Part shown: positions 1-10,134 of the stretch, one piece after another
How positions within the stretch are numbered: the stretch's first letter is position 1
Layout of the letters: each line of letters starts with the position of its first letter
Notes under the pieces: generated by a model
The model's input: only the letters and a program-made list of their open reading frames with translations
What the model was told of the DNA's origin: nothing
Databases searched by the model: none
Translations under genes and position numbers: made by a program
Assembly (NCBI RefSeq): GCF_013306565.1
Contig: NZ_PZPO01000005.1
Coordinates: forward strand, 372,001-436,000
Source: Hyphomicrobium sulfonivorans
GTDB lineage: Bacteria > Pseudomonadota > Alphaproteobacteria > Rhizobiales > Hyphomicrobiaceae
DNA length: 64,000 nt
Direction: 5' to 3'

Positions 1-1
1 A

Positions 2-946
2 ACTTCCTTTGGCAAGGGTTGCATGCCAGGAACCGGGATGACGACCTATAACGATGTCGTAAGCTTTCCTGGCCATCAACTGGACATCGACCGCACCGAC
101 TCTGCGTGGCTTCCGTCGGCCACGATCGAGCTGAAGCCGGTTGACTGGTTCCGCCCGTTCGCAAGCTACAGCCAGAGCTATCGCCCGCCGACAACGCTTG
201 AAGCATTTTTCGCAGGTGGAACGCCCGGCGATGGCGTCGGAACGGCCTATGCGCCGAACGCGGACTTACAGGGTGAAAGGGGCGAAACCTATGAGGTTGG
301 CGCCAACATCATCAGGGACGGTCTGTTCCGCGACAACGATAGCCTGCGCATGAAGATGGCGGCGTTCCATCGCGACATTGAAGACTACATCGTCATGGGC
401 AGCTTGGTGACGGATGCAACGCCGACGCGTCTCGCGCCTTACTCGAGCTTCGTCAACATGGATGGCACCACGACCATGCGCGGCATTGAGGTGGAAGCCA
501 ACTACGATATGCGCGTCGCCTATATCGGTGCGGCGGCGACCTGGCTTGATACAAAGTGGCCCGGTAAAACCGATATCTTTTCGAATGGCATACTCACGAC
601 CAATGGCGATGTGGTCGCCGTCGCAGGCAACATTCCGCCGGACTTCAAGCTGACGGTTGACGGCGGTATCCGTCTGATGGACGAGCGGCTGACAATCGGA
701 GCACGTTACACGCACACGTCGCCCACAAAAACGCGGCAAGTGACAACGATCGGCGCCAACATGACTGTTGTTGAATCAACCGACCCGTATTCGGTGTTCG
801 ATCTCTACAGTGTCTATCAGGCCAACGAGAACATCACGCTGCGCCTGTCGGTCAATAACGTCACCGATCAACGCTACGTGCCGGCGGGCGGCTTGTTTCT
901 TGCGCCGGGGCGCACCGCAACGATGGGTCTGACGGCAAAGTTCTAA
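2..946 (+). CDS. TonB-dependent outer-membrane receptor, C-terminal part (5' truncated by window edge)
   Basis: The reading frame is open from the first bases of the window and ends at 946, giving 314 residues. They look like the C-terminal half of a TonB-dependent beta-barrel: alternating amphipathic strands, a FRPFASYSQSYRPPT segment typical of haem/hemophore receptor barrels, a RLSVNNVTDQRYV strand near the end, and a terminal Phe (GLTAKF) as used for barrel insertion. The plug domain and TonB box lie upstream of the window. Ligand is not deducible; a haem or siderophore receptor is the usual role of the family. No partner transport genes follow. Confidence 0.85.
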   Translation, partial: TSFGKGCMPGTGMTTYNDVVSFPGHQLDIDRTDSAWLPSATIELKPVDWFRPFASYSQSYRPPTTLEAFFAGGTPGDGVGTAYAPNADLQGERGETYEVGANIIRDGLFRDNDSLRMKMAAFHRDIEDYIVMGSLVTDATPTRLAPYSSFVNMDGTTTMRGIEVEANYDMRVAYIGAAATWLDTKWPGKTDIFSNGILTTNGDVVAVAGNIPPDFKLTVDGGIRLMDERLTIGARYTHTSPTKTRQVTTIGANMTVVESTDPYSVFDLYSVYQANENITLRLSVNNVTDQRYVPAGGLFLAPGRTATMGLTAKF

Positions 947-1177
947 TGCGCACATCTTGGCCGGGTTATAAGCACACCGTTCGTCGTTGACGATTGTGCG
1001 GATCGCCCGTCCGCACTCCAGAGAGTGGGCGCGCGCAAATAAGCGCCGATAGAAAATCCACGTTTGTCGGCCGCTAAGATAGCGCGCTACGCAGCGCTGT
1101 CCCGGGGGAACTGATTTGAAACATCCATGTGCAAAGTAACAAAGGAGAACGACAACATCGGTGAGTGAGTAAAGTTT

Positions 1178-2596
1178 ATGAAATTTGTAGGTATGTGGGC
1201 TCTGGCAAGCCGCACCTGTTGCGCGCCGTTAGCGACCACTGCCATTGCTGGCGCAACGCACTTCGAAGCCTTGGCCGATGCGCCATTTGTTGACGGCCGT
1301 CCCACCGCTGAAACGGCAGCCAAGCTGCAGCGTGAGCTCGCGTTCCAGCAGGCAACGCAGGCCTACCTCTGGGCTATGCCGCTCATAAACACTTTGGGCA
1401 TGAAGTTCGGTTCCGACGCTGCGTTCGGCACCGGCTATAATGTGTTGCCGATCTGGAAGGATCGTCTCGATCCCAAGACGCTGGTGACCACGCCAAACTC
1501 TGACGTCATTTACGCGATGAGCTATGTCGATCTGAGCGAGACCGGTCCGCTGGTGTTCGATGCTCCGCCTGACATGCAGGGCATTCTGCTCGATTTCTGG
1601 CAGCGGCCTATCCCGGTTGATGGCGGCAAATATTTTGGCGACGTCGGTTTTGCAGGTCCAGATCACGGCAAGGGCGGAAAGTTTCTCATTCTTCCGCCGG
1701 GCTATGACGGAGATGTGCCTGAGGGCTATTTCGTCTATCGCTCCGGGACAAACAACGTCTTCATCTTCCTGCGCTCCTTCTTTAAGGATCCGAAGAATCT
1801 CGCACCGGCCGTTGAGCTGATTGAGCGGGCGCAGATCTATCCGTTGAATACTCCTCAGGCTGAACGCAAGCCGATGCAATTTCCTAACGCATCCGGCGTG
1901 CCTGCCAATATGTTGCCGCGCGATGACTTCTCTGCATTCGAGCAGATCAAGTGGCTTGTCGATCGCGAGGGCAAGCACCTGGCTAGCGCTGACGGGCTCG
2001 GCTTACTGGCAAACGTGGGGCTGATCGCGGGTAAGCCGTTCAACCCGGACGCTGCAACCAAGTCGGTTCTGAATGCGGCTGCGAAGACAGCCTACAAGAC
2101 AAGTCGCGTTATTGGTTTGCAGGATGGCGTTGCGGGCGAAAGCTACAAGGTGTGGGCTGACCGCCAATGGATCAATCCGGTCAACAACGCCAAGTATCCC
2201 GGGCCGGAAAAGGCGTTGACGCTTCCATTCGAATACAAGGCTGGCGGACGCGTTTCGGTCGGGCGGTTCTCCAGAATGTTGGAGCGCGCGGTGCCGTTCA
2301 AAGAAACGCCGCCGGTCGATGGCTCCTGGTCGTTGTCGATCTATGACAAGAACCATCTGTTCAGCCCCAACAAGCTGCACCGCCATTCGCTCGGCACCAA
2401 GAATGCCGATCTGAAGCCGAACGACGACGGTTCGCTGACACTGCATGTCAGCGCGAAGCCGCCGAAGGATGCACTGGAGAGCAACTGGCTGCCGGCGCCC
2501 GATGGCGACTTCTCGCTCTACATCCGCGCGTACTGGGGCAAGGAACCGATCATCGACGGTTCATGGCAGCCGCCGGAAATCGCTACTGTCAAATAG
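1178..2596 (+). CDS. DUF1254/DUF1214 domain protein, probably exported
   Basis: 472 residues. After a short N-terminus that could be a signal peptide (SRTCCAPLATTAIAGATHFEALA), the protein has the DUF1254 region (about residues 60-190, with TPNSDVIYAMSYVDLSETGPLVFDAPP) followed by DUF1214 (about 350-465, with PPVDGSWSLSIYDKNHLFSPN and AYWGKEPIIDGSWQPP). Function of this family is unknown. The ATG at 1178 has only a weak ribosome site; an AAAGGAG at 1141 is about 30 nt upstream, and the in-frame sequence between is closed by TGA at 1166, so the start is not certain. Monocistronic, followed by a terminator-like hairpin. Confidence 0.85.
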   Translation: MKFVGMWALASRTCCAPLATTAIAGATHFEALADAPFVDGRPTAETAAKLQRELAFQQATQAYLWAMPLINTLGMKFGSDAAFGTGYNVLPIWKDRLDPKTLVTTPNSDVIYAMSYVDLSETGPLVFDAPPDMQGILLDFWQRPIPVDGGKYFGDVGFAGPDHGKGGKFLILPPGYDGDVPEGYFVYRSGTNNVFIFLRSFFKDPKNLAPAVELIERAQIYPLNTPQAERKPMQFPNASGVPANMLPRDDFSAFEQIKWLVDREGKHLASADGLGLLANVGLIAGKPFNPDAATKSVLNAAAKTAYKTSRVIGLQDGVAGESYKVWADRQWINPVNNAKYPGPEKALTLPFEYKAGGRVSVGRFSRMLERAVPFKETPPVDGSWSLSIYDKNHLFSPNKLHRHSLGTKNADLKPNDDGSLTLHVSAKPPKDALESNWLPAPDGDFSLYIRAYWGKEPIIDGSWQPPEIATVK

Positions 2597-2643
2597 TCCG
2601 CGTGGGACAAGGCGAGCTTTGCCTTCAATAGGACGTGATCCAA

Positions 2644-2672
2644 CCCCGGCGATAAGATCGCCGGGGGCGTTA
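2644..2672 (+). terminator. Rho-independent terminator-like hairpin after the DUF1254 gene
   Basis: Perfect 10-bp inverted repeat CCCCGGCGAT (2644-2653), 3-nt loop, ATCGCCGGGG (2657-2666), then a short T-containing run (gcgttatttcc). It lies 47 nt after the stop codon. Confidence 0.6.
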
Positions 2673-2819
2673 TTTCCAGTGCACAGAGCTATGCTCAAAC
2701 GTTTGTTTTCCTTTCGCGGGCTGCGCGTGCTTTTTCTTTAGTGCGCCCCGCTCGACAAGAGTGTGCCTTCCAGCGAATAGTGTTTTGCCGTTACAGAACG
2801 CTTGGCAGGAAACCCGTGT

Positions 2820-3700
2820 ATGCGCCCGCCGTGGTCTGACACTGCTGTCGCCTATGCGAGTGCCTTGGGCTTTGTGCTTGTCGCAGCTCTGTTCAGGTTC
2901 GGACTCGCGCAGATCGATCCGAAAATCCTGATCTTTTCGACCTTTTATCCCGCTTTGCTTGCAAGCGCGATCATGTACGGTCGCGGGCCGGGAATTGCAG
3001 CGCTTGTGCTCAGCACCGTGCTAGGCCTCATCACCATGGAGGAGCAATCGAGTTGGTTTGCTGCAGTTGATGCTGCGCGAACGATCAACCTCGTACTGTT
3101 CCTTTTGTCCGGCGGAATACTCGTCTGGATTGGCAGCGCTTATCGCAACTCGCAGCAAAAATTGACGGCAGAGCAGGAGCGCCGCGCGCTGCTGTTGCGC
3201 GAACTCAATCATCGCAACAAGAACGCGACGACGGTTGCGCAGTCCATCGTTTCGCAAACGCTTAGAGCGGATCCGGAGACCGCCGCAGCCATTAACGGGC
3301 GGCTGGGTTCATTGTTTGCCACCAACGATCTGCTCACGCGTTCGGAAACCTATAGCGCATCGCTCGCCGATATACTCGATGAGGAGCTACGGCCTTTCAT
3401 CGGGCACGCGATACTGCTGTCCGGGCCGCCGGTTCCGCTTGGTCAGAAAATCGCGCCATCGCTAGCGCTCATCCTGCATGAACTGATCACGAATGCGGCA
3501 CCGTGCAATGGGAAGCAGGCGATAGGCTTCTCACCGTTCACTGGAGTGAGCACGGTGGTCCAAACATTGTTACTGCTCCGGAGAGCACAGGCTTTGGCAC
3601 CAAGCTTATCCGTGGTGTGACCGCTGCACTTGGCGGCACGATTGACAAGAGTTGGCAGCCGTCAGGAATGAAGGCCACCCTGGTTGTGCCGTACTGCTGA
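2820..3700 (+). pseudogene. HWE/HisKA_2-type sensor histidine kinase, frameshifted with an internal deletion
   Basis: Start ATG 2820 has AGGAAA at proper spacing. The N-terminus has four hydrophobic segments resembling a DUF4118 sensor domain. Then come a HisKA_2 box (LLLRELNHRNKNATTVAQS, phospho-His near residue 131) and the ATPase N-box LALILHELITNAA. Directly after NAA (about 3500) the frame becomes nonsense, but another frame resumes the family sequence from 3503 (VQWEAGDRLLTVHWSEHGGP, then GFGTKLIRGVTAALGG and a TLVVPYC end). The segment normally between NAA and VQW in this family (KYGALS and about ten more residues) is absent, so a non-triplet deletion at about 3500 removed it. Intact signalling is unlikely unless this is a sequence error. 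Confidence 0.75.
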
Positions 3701-3762
3701 AGCGTGCTCGCGATCTGGCGCATATGTGTTGCGGCTGCGACCGCCTGCGTAACGAGCCGTGA

Positions 3763-3957
3763 TCATTTTATCAGGTTGCGAAGCCACAGTGCGATCGGCT
3801 CCCAGAACGCTGCCAGCCCAACAAGGGCAGCGATGACAAGCACGCTCACGGCCATCTGCACGACGCCGAAATTGGCAGCATCGGTAGATACAAACCATCC
3901 GGCGATCACCGCGGAGATGAAAAGTATCGGGCGGAGGAGCCAGGAGATGATGGGCAT
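3763..3957 (-). CDS. Small two-helix membrane protein
   Basis: 64 residues with two hydrophobic segments (LLRPILFISAVIAGWFV and VVQMAVSVLVIAALVGLAAF) and a basic C-terminus (LWLRNLIK). The ATG is preceded by GGAG with 6-nt spacing, supporting a real gene. Family not recognised; it could be a small inner-membrane accessory protein. It lies between the broken kinase and the TetR gene on the same strand as the latter, 65 nt downstream of it. Confidence 0.5.
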   Translation of the reverse strand: MPIISWLLRPILFISAVIAGWFVSTDAANFGVVQMAVSVLVIAALVGLAAFWEPIALWLRNLIK

Positions 3958-4022
3958 GGAATGCTCCAGATATATGGCAGCTGGTGCTGCGTGCTGGTGA
4001 GCCGGCTTCTGTGTCTACGTCG

Positions 4023-4655
4023 TTACCCGTTCGGTAAAATGAGCCTTAACGCGTTGTCGATGTGCTTCTGAAGCTTGTTACGCGAAAGGGGCCTTTCGCC
4101 CAACAGAGCCCGCAAGTGCAGATCGCCGACAATTGCGCCAAACAACATTGCGGCGGTATCCTCTACGTCTTTGCTAACGTTTTGATTGTGTGAGGTCTGA
4201 AACGCGCGCACCGCGTCGGTGAAGAAGCGCTTGCCTTGCCGGATTGTGCGCTCTCGGAACACGGCCGCCAGTTCAGGACAGTGCCTGGCTTCCGAGATGA
4301 CCAGTCGCGTCATCTCAACGTGCAGTTGCGCGCGCTCGGCAATGGTTTGCAGGTGGTGCGTCAGATCTGCCCGTGTGGCGGCATTTTTCGCCACCAAAGC
4401 GCCTTCCGGATACAGCTCAACAAAGCTGATCAGCGCGGAGAAAATGGCCCGTTTGTCAGGGAAGAAACTGTAGACGGTCTTCTTGGACATTGCCGCCGCG
4501 CGGGCAATTTCTTCCATCGTCGCGGCGCCGTAGCCGATGTTCGTAAAAACGCCTTCTGCCGCCGTCAGAATAGCCGCACGACGATCGCTTTCGCTGAGCG
4601 CGAGGGGGCGCCCGGGGTGGCGCGTTGTCACGGCGGAGGTGTTTATCTTCTTCAT
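4023..4655 (-). CDS. TetR/AcrR-family repressor, divergent from the RND efflux genes
   Basis: 210 residues from ATG 4655 (MKKINTSAVTTRHPGRP). The N-terminal HTH is typical of TetR (RRAAILTAAEGVFTNIGYGAATMEEIARAAAMSKKTVYSFFPDKRAIF, about residues 25-72) and the C-terminal ligand domain resembles TetR_C_7 types (ERTIRQGKRFFTDAVRAF). The frame stays open upstream to 4976 but that part overlaps the divergent operon and the promoter palindrome, so the shorter start is chosen. It is divergently placed to an RND operon with a 16-bp palindrome between, the usual arrangement of a local efflux repressor. Confidence 0.88.
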   Translation of the reverse strand: MKKINTSAVTTRHPGRPLALSESDRRAAILTAAEGVFTNIGYGAATMEEIARAAAMSKKTVYSFFPDKRAIFSALISFVELYPEGALVAKNAATRADLTHHLQTIAERAQLHVEMTRLVISEARHCPELAAVFRERTIRQGKRFFTDAVRAFQTSHNQNVSKDVEDTAAMLFGAIVGDLHLRALLGERPLSRNKLQKHIDNALRLILPNG

Positions 4656-4670
4656 GTGTCTTGACAATAG

Positions 4671-4686
4671 GAAACGATATCGTTTC
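4671..4686. promoter_or_regulatory. Perfect palindromic operator between tetR and RND operon
   Basis: GAAACGATATCGTTTC is a perfect 16-bp palindrome lying 16 nt upstream of the repressor start codon and about 90 nt before the efflux operon start. A TTGACA (4661-4666) just before it may be a -35 element for the rightward promoter. Position and symmetry fit a TetR-family operator. Confidence 0.6.
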
Positions 4687-4773
4687 TTAAATGGTATGTC
4701 CGGCGTGCGTTTTGCGCAAGTGGGAACACGTAGCGGCCAAAGCATCGCGCCGTTCGAGGGAAGGAAGTTGAAC

Positions 4774-5946
4774 GTGAGACAACTGAGCCGGGCAGTCTCG
4801 AACGTGGCCAGAGCGAAAAGGTACGGGCATCGTCCTGTCGCGATGATGCTGGCGTTTGCTTTCCTGAGCGGTGGGAGCGGTATGGTGCGCGCCCAAAGTC
4901 CCGCTGCCGCTCCCGCGCCAAGTGTCATTGTCGAAACGCTGCAGATGCGCGACGCCATCGACGAAGCGACATACATCGGGCGCGTTCAGGCGATCGACAA
5001 AGTGAACATCAGGGCGCGTGTTGATGGGTTTATCGCCGCCCGTGGCTTTGAGGAAGGCGCGGAGGTCAAAGAGGGGCAGCTTCTGTTCGCCCTCGAGAAT
5101 GCACCATATGAGGCGGCTCTAGCCCTCGCAAAAGCTAATCTCGCCAACGCGGTCGCAGTGCAGGAGCTCGCGCGAGCTACCTACAACCGAACCAAGCCGC
5201 TGGCTGATCGCGGCACCTCTTCGCAGGCGGCTCTGGACGATGCCCACTCGAAGCTGGCGCAGGCAAGTGCAACGGTTGAAGCGCAGCAGGCGGCGGTAAA
5301 GCAGGCGGAGCTCAACCTCAGTTATACCGAGATCCGTGCGCCTATGGATGGTCGCACCGGTCGCGCTACATATTCGATCGGCGAATATGTCGGAGCATCA
5401 AGCAATCCGCTTGTTACGCTGGTTCGACAGGATCCGATGTACGTAGCGTTTCCTGTTCCGATGCGTGTGCTGCTTGAAGTGCGCCGGGAAGGACGCTCTG
5501 CCGACAATGTTCTTGTGCGTCTGAAGCTGCCCGACGGCAGTGCCTATTCGCATGATGGGTCCATCAAGTTTTCCGAGGTTCAGGGCAACGCAGGCACCGA
5601 CACAATTACGGTGCGAGCGGCGTTCCCCAATCCGGACAGATTGCTCGTCGATCAGCAGATCGTCGGCGTCAGCGTTCTGGCAAAAGAGCCGGAGCTCAAG
5701 CTCATGATGTCGCAAGCGGCGTTGCTACTCGATCAGCAGGGCGCGTACGTTTTGCTTGTCACGCCAGATAACAAGGTCGAAACGCGGCGTGTTGAAGTGG
5801 GGGAGCAGCGCGGGCCCCACATCGTTGTCAAAAGCGGGCTGGCGGCCGGGGATCGGGTCATCACCAGCGGACATCAGAAAGTTCGCCCTGGGATCGACGT
5901 CGATCCCAGTGAATCGAAGGACGCTGCTGACGCGGCCAAGGGCTAA
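4774..5946 (+). CDS. RND efflux periplasmic adaptor (membrane fusion protein)
   Basis: 390 residues from GTG 4774, chosen because AAGGAAG stands 6 nt before it and it gives a signal-peptide-like N-terminus (VAMMLAFAFLSGGSGMVRAQS); ATG 4696 is an alternative without ribosome site. The order is a lipoyl/barrel-sandwich half (RVDGFIAARGFEEGAEVKEGQLLF), an alpha-hairpin with heptads (residues about 115-190), the second lipoyl half (LSYTEIRAPMDGRTGRATYSIGEYV), a beta-barrel and the membrane-proximal domain (LAAGDRVITSGHQKVRPG). Member of the AcrA/MexE family; it links the inner-membrane pump to an outer-membrane channel, which is not encoded here. Confidence 0.9.
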   Translation: MRQLSRAVSNVARAKRYGHRPVAMMLAFAFLSGGSGMVRAQSPAAAPAPSVIVETLQMRDAIDEATYIGRVQAIDKVNIRARVDGFIAARGFEEGAEVKEGQLLFALENAPYEAALALAKANLANAVAVQELARATYNRTKPLADRGTSSQAALDDAHSKLAQASATVEAQQAAVKQAELNLSYTEIRAPMDGRTGRATYSIGEYVGASSNPLVTLVRQDPMYVAFPVPMRVLLEVRREGRSADNVLVRLKLPDGSAYSHDGSIKFSEVQGNAGTDTITVRAAFPNPDRLLVDQQIVGVSVLAKEPELKLMMSQAALLLDQQGAYVLLVTPDNKVETRRVEVGEQRGPHIVVKSGLAAGDRVITSGHQKVRPGIDVDPSESKDAADAAKG

Positions 5947-5961
5947 GAACAGGACGGCATC

Positions 5962-8900
5962 ATGATTTTCGACGTCTTTATTCGCCGTCCGCGACTGGCG
6001 ATGGTGATATCCATCGTTCTGACATTGGCTGGACTGATCGCGACGCAGACAATTCCGGTCGCGCAGTATCCCGAGATCGCACCTCCTACTGTTCGTGTCA
6101 GCGCTTCCTATCCCGGAGCGGACGCGATAACGGTCGAAGAGAGCATCGCACAGCCGCTCGAAAACGCCATCAACGGCGTAACGGGTATGCAGTACATGAA
6201 GTCGACGTCGGCCAACGACGGATCGTATTCGATTACGGTTTCGTTTTTGCTCGGCACCGATCCCGACATCAATACGGTCAACGTGCAAAACCGCGCGAAC
6301 CTCGCCACAGCAAAGCTGCCGGAAGAGGTGCGCCGCACCGGTTTGACCATTGCGAAGGTCTCAACCGACCTTCTGCAGGTGTTTCTGTTCTACTCGCCCA
6401 ATGGCGATAAGGATCAGTTGTTCCTGTCTAACTTTGTTACCCTCAATATTCTGGATGAGCTGAAGCGCGTGCCCGGCGTTGGCGATGCGTCGATCTTTGG
6501 TGCGCGCGACTATGCGATGCGGGTTTGGATCGATCCGCAGAAGCTGGCGAACTTCGGCCTCACCGCACAGGATGTGATCCAGGCTATTCAGTCGCAGAAC
6601 CTGCAGGCGGCGGCGGGCCGTGTCGGCGCTGCACCGCTGTCGGACGATCAGCGTTTGCAGCTGACCGTGACCACCAAGGGGCGTCTGTCCACGACCGAGG
6701 AGTTCGGCAACATTGTCGTGCGCTCGGGTGGCGATGGCTCGTTCGTGCGCGTCAATGACGTGGCGCGGATCGAGCTTGAGGCGGCGTCGTTCGACACCGA
6801 AGCGCGCTACGAAGGTAAGCCCGCCGCGCCGGTGGCCATTTACCTGTCGCCCGGTGCCAATGCCGTCAACGTCGCGACGGCTGTTTCCAAGCGGCTAGAG
6901 CAGCTTCAGGAGCGCTTTCCGGAAGGTGTTGAGTTTGCGTACGTATACAACACGGCAGAGTTCGTGTCGGCGATGATCGATAAGGTCATCCATACGCTGA
7001 TCGAAGCGTTTGCGCTCGTTGCGCTCGTCGTGTTCATTTTCCTTGGCCGATTGCGGCCGACGTTCATTCCGCTGCTCGCGGTCCCGGTGGCCATCATCGG
7101 TACGTTTGCGATTCTGCTGGCGGCAGGGTTCTCGGCCAACACAATTTCATTGCTGGCGCTTGTGCTGGCCATCGGCATCGTTGTCGACGACGCCATCATC
7201 GTCGTTGAGAACGTTGAGCGCGTGATGCACGAGGAGCCGCATCTCTCGCCTGCCGACGCCACGCGTAAGGCGATGGCGGAAATTGCCGGACCGGTGATCG
7301 CGATCACGCTGGTGCTGCTGTCGGTCTTCGTGCCGGTCGCGTTCCTTGCCGGATCATCCGGCGTTCTGTTCCGACAGTTTGCCATCACCATTTCAGCTGC
7401 GATGGTGATCTCGGCGATCAATGCGCTGACGCTCGCGCCGGCGCTGTGCTCCATCATGCTGAAGCCGGGTCATCCTGTCGGCGTGATGAAGCATATAACG
7501 CGCGCCATCGACGGCGTAGCGAATGGCTATGCCGTGGTCGTGCGCCGTCTCGTTGCCGTCTCGATGGCGAGCATCGTAGCCGTCGCAGCAATTGGCGGTG
7601 CAACCTACTGGCTGCTGCTGCACACGCCATCGGGCTTTCTGCCGGATGAGGACAAGGGCTTCGTGATCGGCGTGATAACGCTACCGGCCGGTGCGTCGCT
7701 CAATCGGACGTCGGAAGCCGCGCAGAAGGCCGAGGCAATCGTTCGCGCCGATCCGGCGGTTGACGGCGTGACGAGTATTCTTGGCATCGACTTCCTCGGC
7801 GGCGGCGCAGCTTCCAACGCCGGCGTGATGTTCATTCGCCTGAAACCCTACGAGGAGCGGACTGCAAGCACGATGCATTCGACGGCGGTTGCTGCACGTC
7901 TGATGGGTGCATTCTCGGTCATACCGGATGGCACAGTCATGGCGGTCAACCCGCCGGCAATATCCGGTCTCGGACAGGTCGGCGGCTTCGAGTATGTACT
8001 TGAAGCGCTGCAGGGCCAGACGCCGCCAGAGATGGCTGCTGCGATGCGCGGGTTGGTTGTTGCTGCCAACCAGAAGCCGGAACTTCGTGCGGTGTTCTCG
8101 ACGTTTGAAGCCGAAACGCCGCTCGTTCGCCTTGATATTGACCGCGACAAGACCCGCACTCTCAACATATCGTTGTCCGATGTGTTTGCCGCGCTGCAGG
8201 CGACGCTGGGCGGCTATTACGTCAACGACTTCAACCTTTATGGACGCACGTGGACGGTGCGGATGCAGGCCGAGCAGCAGTTCCGCAGCAGCGTCGAAGA
8301 TATTTCCGCCATCTATGTCCGCAACAGTGCGGGCGAGATGACGCCGCTGTCAGCTATTGCCGATGTGCGGCTGGATGTCGGACCGCGCACGTTGACGCGC
8401 TACAACAATTATCGCGCGATTTCGATCAACGGCGGGCCTGGTCCCGGGCGAGGACCGGGCGAAGCGATTGATGCCATGCAGGCGGTGTCGGCCGAAACGC
8501 TGCCCGCGGGCTACGCGTACGAATGGACGGGGCAGGCGCGAGAGCAGATCGATTCCGCCGGGCAGACGGTTATCGTGCTCGGGCTTGCGGTGCTGTTCGC
8601 CTATCTCTTTCTCGTGGCGCTCTACGAAAGCTGGATGATCCCCATACCGGTGCTGCTGTCGGTGATCGTTTCGCTGCTCGGCGCGGTTGCTGCACTGTGG
8701 GCGCTGGGGATGAGCTTCACGCTCTACGCACAGATCGGGCTCGTGGTGCTCGTTGCGTTGGCGGCCAAGAACGCCATTCTGATTGTCGCGTTTTCAATCG
8801 AACGTCGGGCTGCGGGTGAATCGGTGATCGAGTCCGCGATTGAAGGCGCGCGACTACGGTTCAGGCCAGTCATGATGACCAGCTTTGCATTCATCATGGG

Positions 8901-9129
8901 GCTTGTACCGCTGGTGATAGCCAATGGCCCTGGTGCCGACAGCATGATTGCCGTCGGCGTGCCTGTGCTGGCGGGTATGCTTGCGGCGTCGGCGTTTGGC
9001 ATCTTCCTGATCCCGATGCTGTATGTCGTGTTCCAACGGTTGCAGGAAGGGCGCGCGGTGCGTAACGGCACCAATGCCGATGGCAGCGGCACTGCTATCG
9101 ACGTGCAATCGACATCCAGTTCGGGGTGA
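5962..9129 (+). CDS. RND multidrug efflux permease, HAE-1 (AcrB/MexF) type
   Basis: 1055 residues, the normal length for AcrB-like permeases. It begins MIFDVFIRRPRLAMVISIVL and shows two large periplasmic loops and twelve predicted helices. The proton-relay motif AIGIVVDDAIIVVENVE carries the paired Asp of TM4, and TM10 contains the conserved Lys (LAAKNAILIVAF). It starts 15 nt after the adaptor gene, so the two form one operon under the divergent TetR regulator. Substrate is not predictable. Confidence 0.95.
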   Translation: MIFDVFIRRPRLAMVISIVLTLAGLIATQTIPVAQYPEIAPPTVRVSASYPGADAITVEESIAQPLENAINGVTGMQYMKSTSANDGSYSITVSFLLGTDPDINTVNVQNRANLATAKLPEEVRRTGLTIAKVSTDLLQVFLFYSPNGDKDQLFLSNFVTLNILDELKRVPGVGDASIFGARDYAMRVWIDPQKLANFGLTAQDVIQAIQSQNLQAAAGRVGAAPLSDDQRLQLTVTTKGRLSTTEEFGNIVVRSGGDGSFVRVNDVARIELEAASFDTEARYEGKPAAPVAIYLSPGANAVNVATAVSKRLEQLQERFPEGVEFAYVYNTAEFVSAMIDKVIHTLIEAFALVALVVFIFLGRLRPTFIPLLAVPVAIIGTFAILLAAGFSANTISLLALVLAIGIVVDDAIIVVENVERVMHEEPHLSPADATRKAMAEIAGPVIAITLVLLSVFVPVAFLAGSSGVLFRQFAITISAAMVISAINALTLAPALCSIMLKPGHPVGVMKHITRAIDGVANGYAVVVRRLVAVSMASIVAVAAIGGATYWLLLHTPSGFLPDEDKGFVIGVITLPAGASLNRTSEAAQKAEAIVRADPAVDGVTSILGIDFLGGGAASNAGVMFIRLKPYEERTASTMHSTAVAARLMGAFSVIPDGTVMAVNPPAISGLGQVGGFEYVLEALQGQTPPEMAAAMRGLVVAANQKPELRAVFSTFEAETPLVRLDIDRDKTRTLNISLSDVFAALQATLGGYYVNDFNLYGRTWTVRMQAEQQFRSSVEDISAIYVRNSAGEMTPLSAIADVRLDVGPRTLTRYNNYRAISINGGPGPGRGPGEAIDAMQAVSAETLPAGYAYEWTGQAREQIDSAGQTVIVLGLAVLFAYLFLVALYESWMIPIPVLLSVIVSLLGAVAALWALGMSFTLYAQIGLVVLVALAAKNAILIVAFSIERRAAGESVIESAIEGARLRFRPVMMTSFAFIMGLVPLVIANGPGADSMIAVGVPVLAGMLAASAFGIFLIPMLYVVFQRLQEGRAVRNGTNADGSGTAIDVQSTSSSG

Positions 9130-10134
9130 TGGCCAGCAAATTGGCCTGAACAGGCGGTGAGGTCGGTCATAGGGGGCGCTTCTAGCCGAGGAAGCGCTGA
9201 TGTCTGTGGCTATCGCCATGCGCAAAGCGTGTGCATGCCTTCGCGGGCCAGGCGAACCGCTAACGGATGACGTGCATTGGTGTGATGCTTGATTGCTCTG
9301 GTCGATAACAAAGCGCGCAAGGTGCTGCATAAATCGCAGTAGACAGGCGCGAATCAGCCCCAAGATATATTGAGCACGGAAGATGCTGCGATGGATGCAT
9401 CGTCTGGGCGTCCGGCGCTGATGGCGTTTTTATGCAGGCATGAATTTTCAAGCTTATGTCCGGCAACGTGACTAAGTCGGCTTGTGCTGCCGGTATCCGA
9501 TTATTTTACGGGGTGCCATGTCAAACTGGAAGCCTGTGCGCCAGTGGGGGCTGACTGCGGGCCGCGCCACAGGGCTGACCGTTAAGGCGCTCGACGCATC
9601 CGTGCATTGTGCTTGAGCATGATCGGACCATCTGTGCTGACGCAACACTACGGACGCTATTGAAGGCTGAACGTTTCCGGCTGTCGCGCGGTTCTGTGCT
9701 TGTTTAAGGCTGCGGAGGCTTAGCGGGTTCGGGTCGTGTTTTGACGGCCGTGGGGGCCCGCACGCAGCCTGTCGCTGCACTTTGGCTAAGCTGCTGGATG
9801 CGGTCGAGGTCGGTAGAAGTAGGCGTCAGGTGCGCAAATTAGTGCCGTCAGCAGGACCCACCTGCCGGGTGGTCCGATTCTTCAAAATTCTTCAATTTTT
9901 CACCGACGCGTCGATCCCGGTTCGAGTATTGCACGGCATTTCTTGCGTCGTATTGCAGTTGCTCAGCATGTGGCATAGCTGGGCTTGTTGGCGCCCGCTT
10001 ACTGGCTTTTGCCTCACCCAACCCGCCTCGATGGCGCTATTCGCCGGTGCAATAAAACCGTGGTTTTGGGCTTGAAAAGCCCCGCAGTTTTTATTGGTGC
10101 GCCGCAACCATTTCAATGGTGTCGAATAAAGCAT

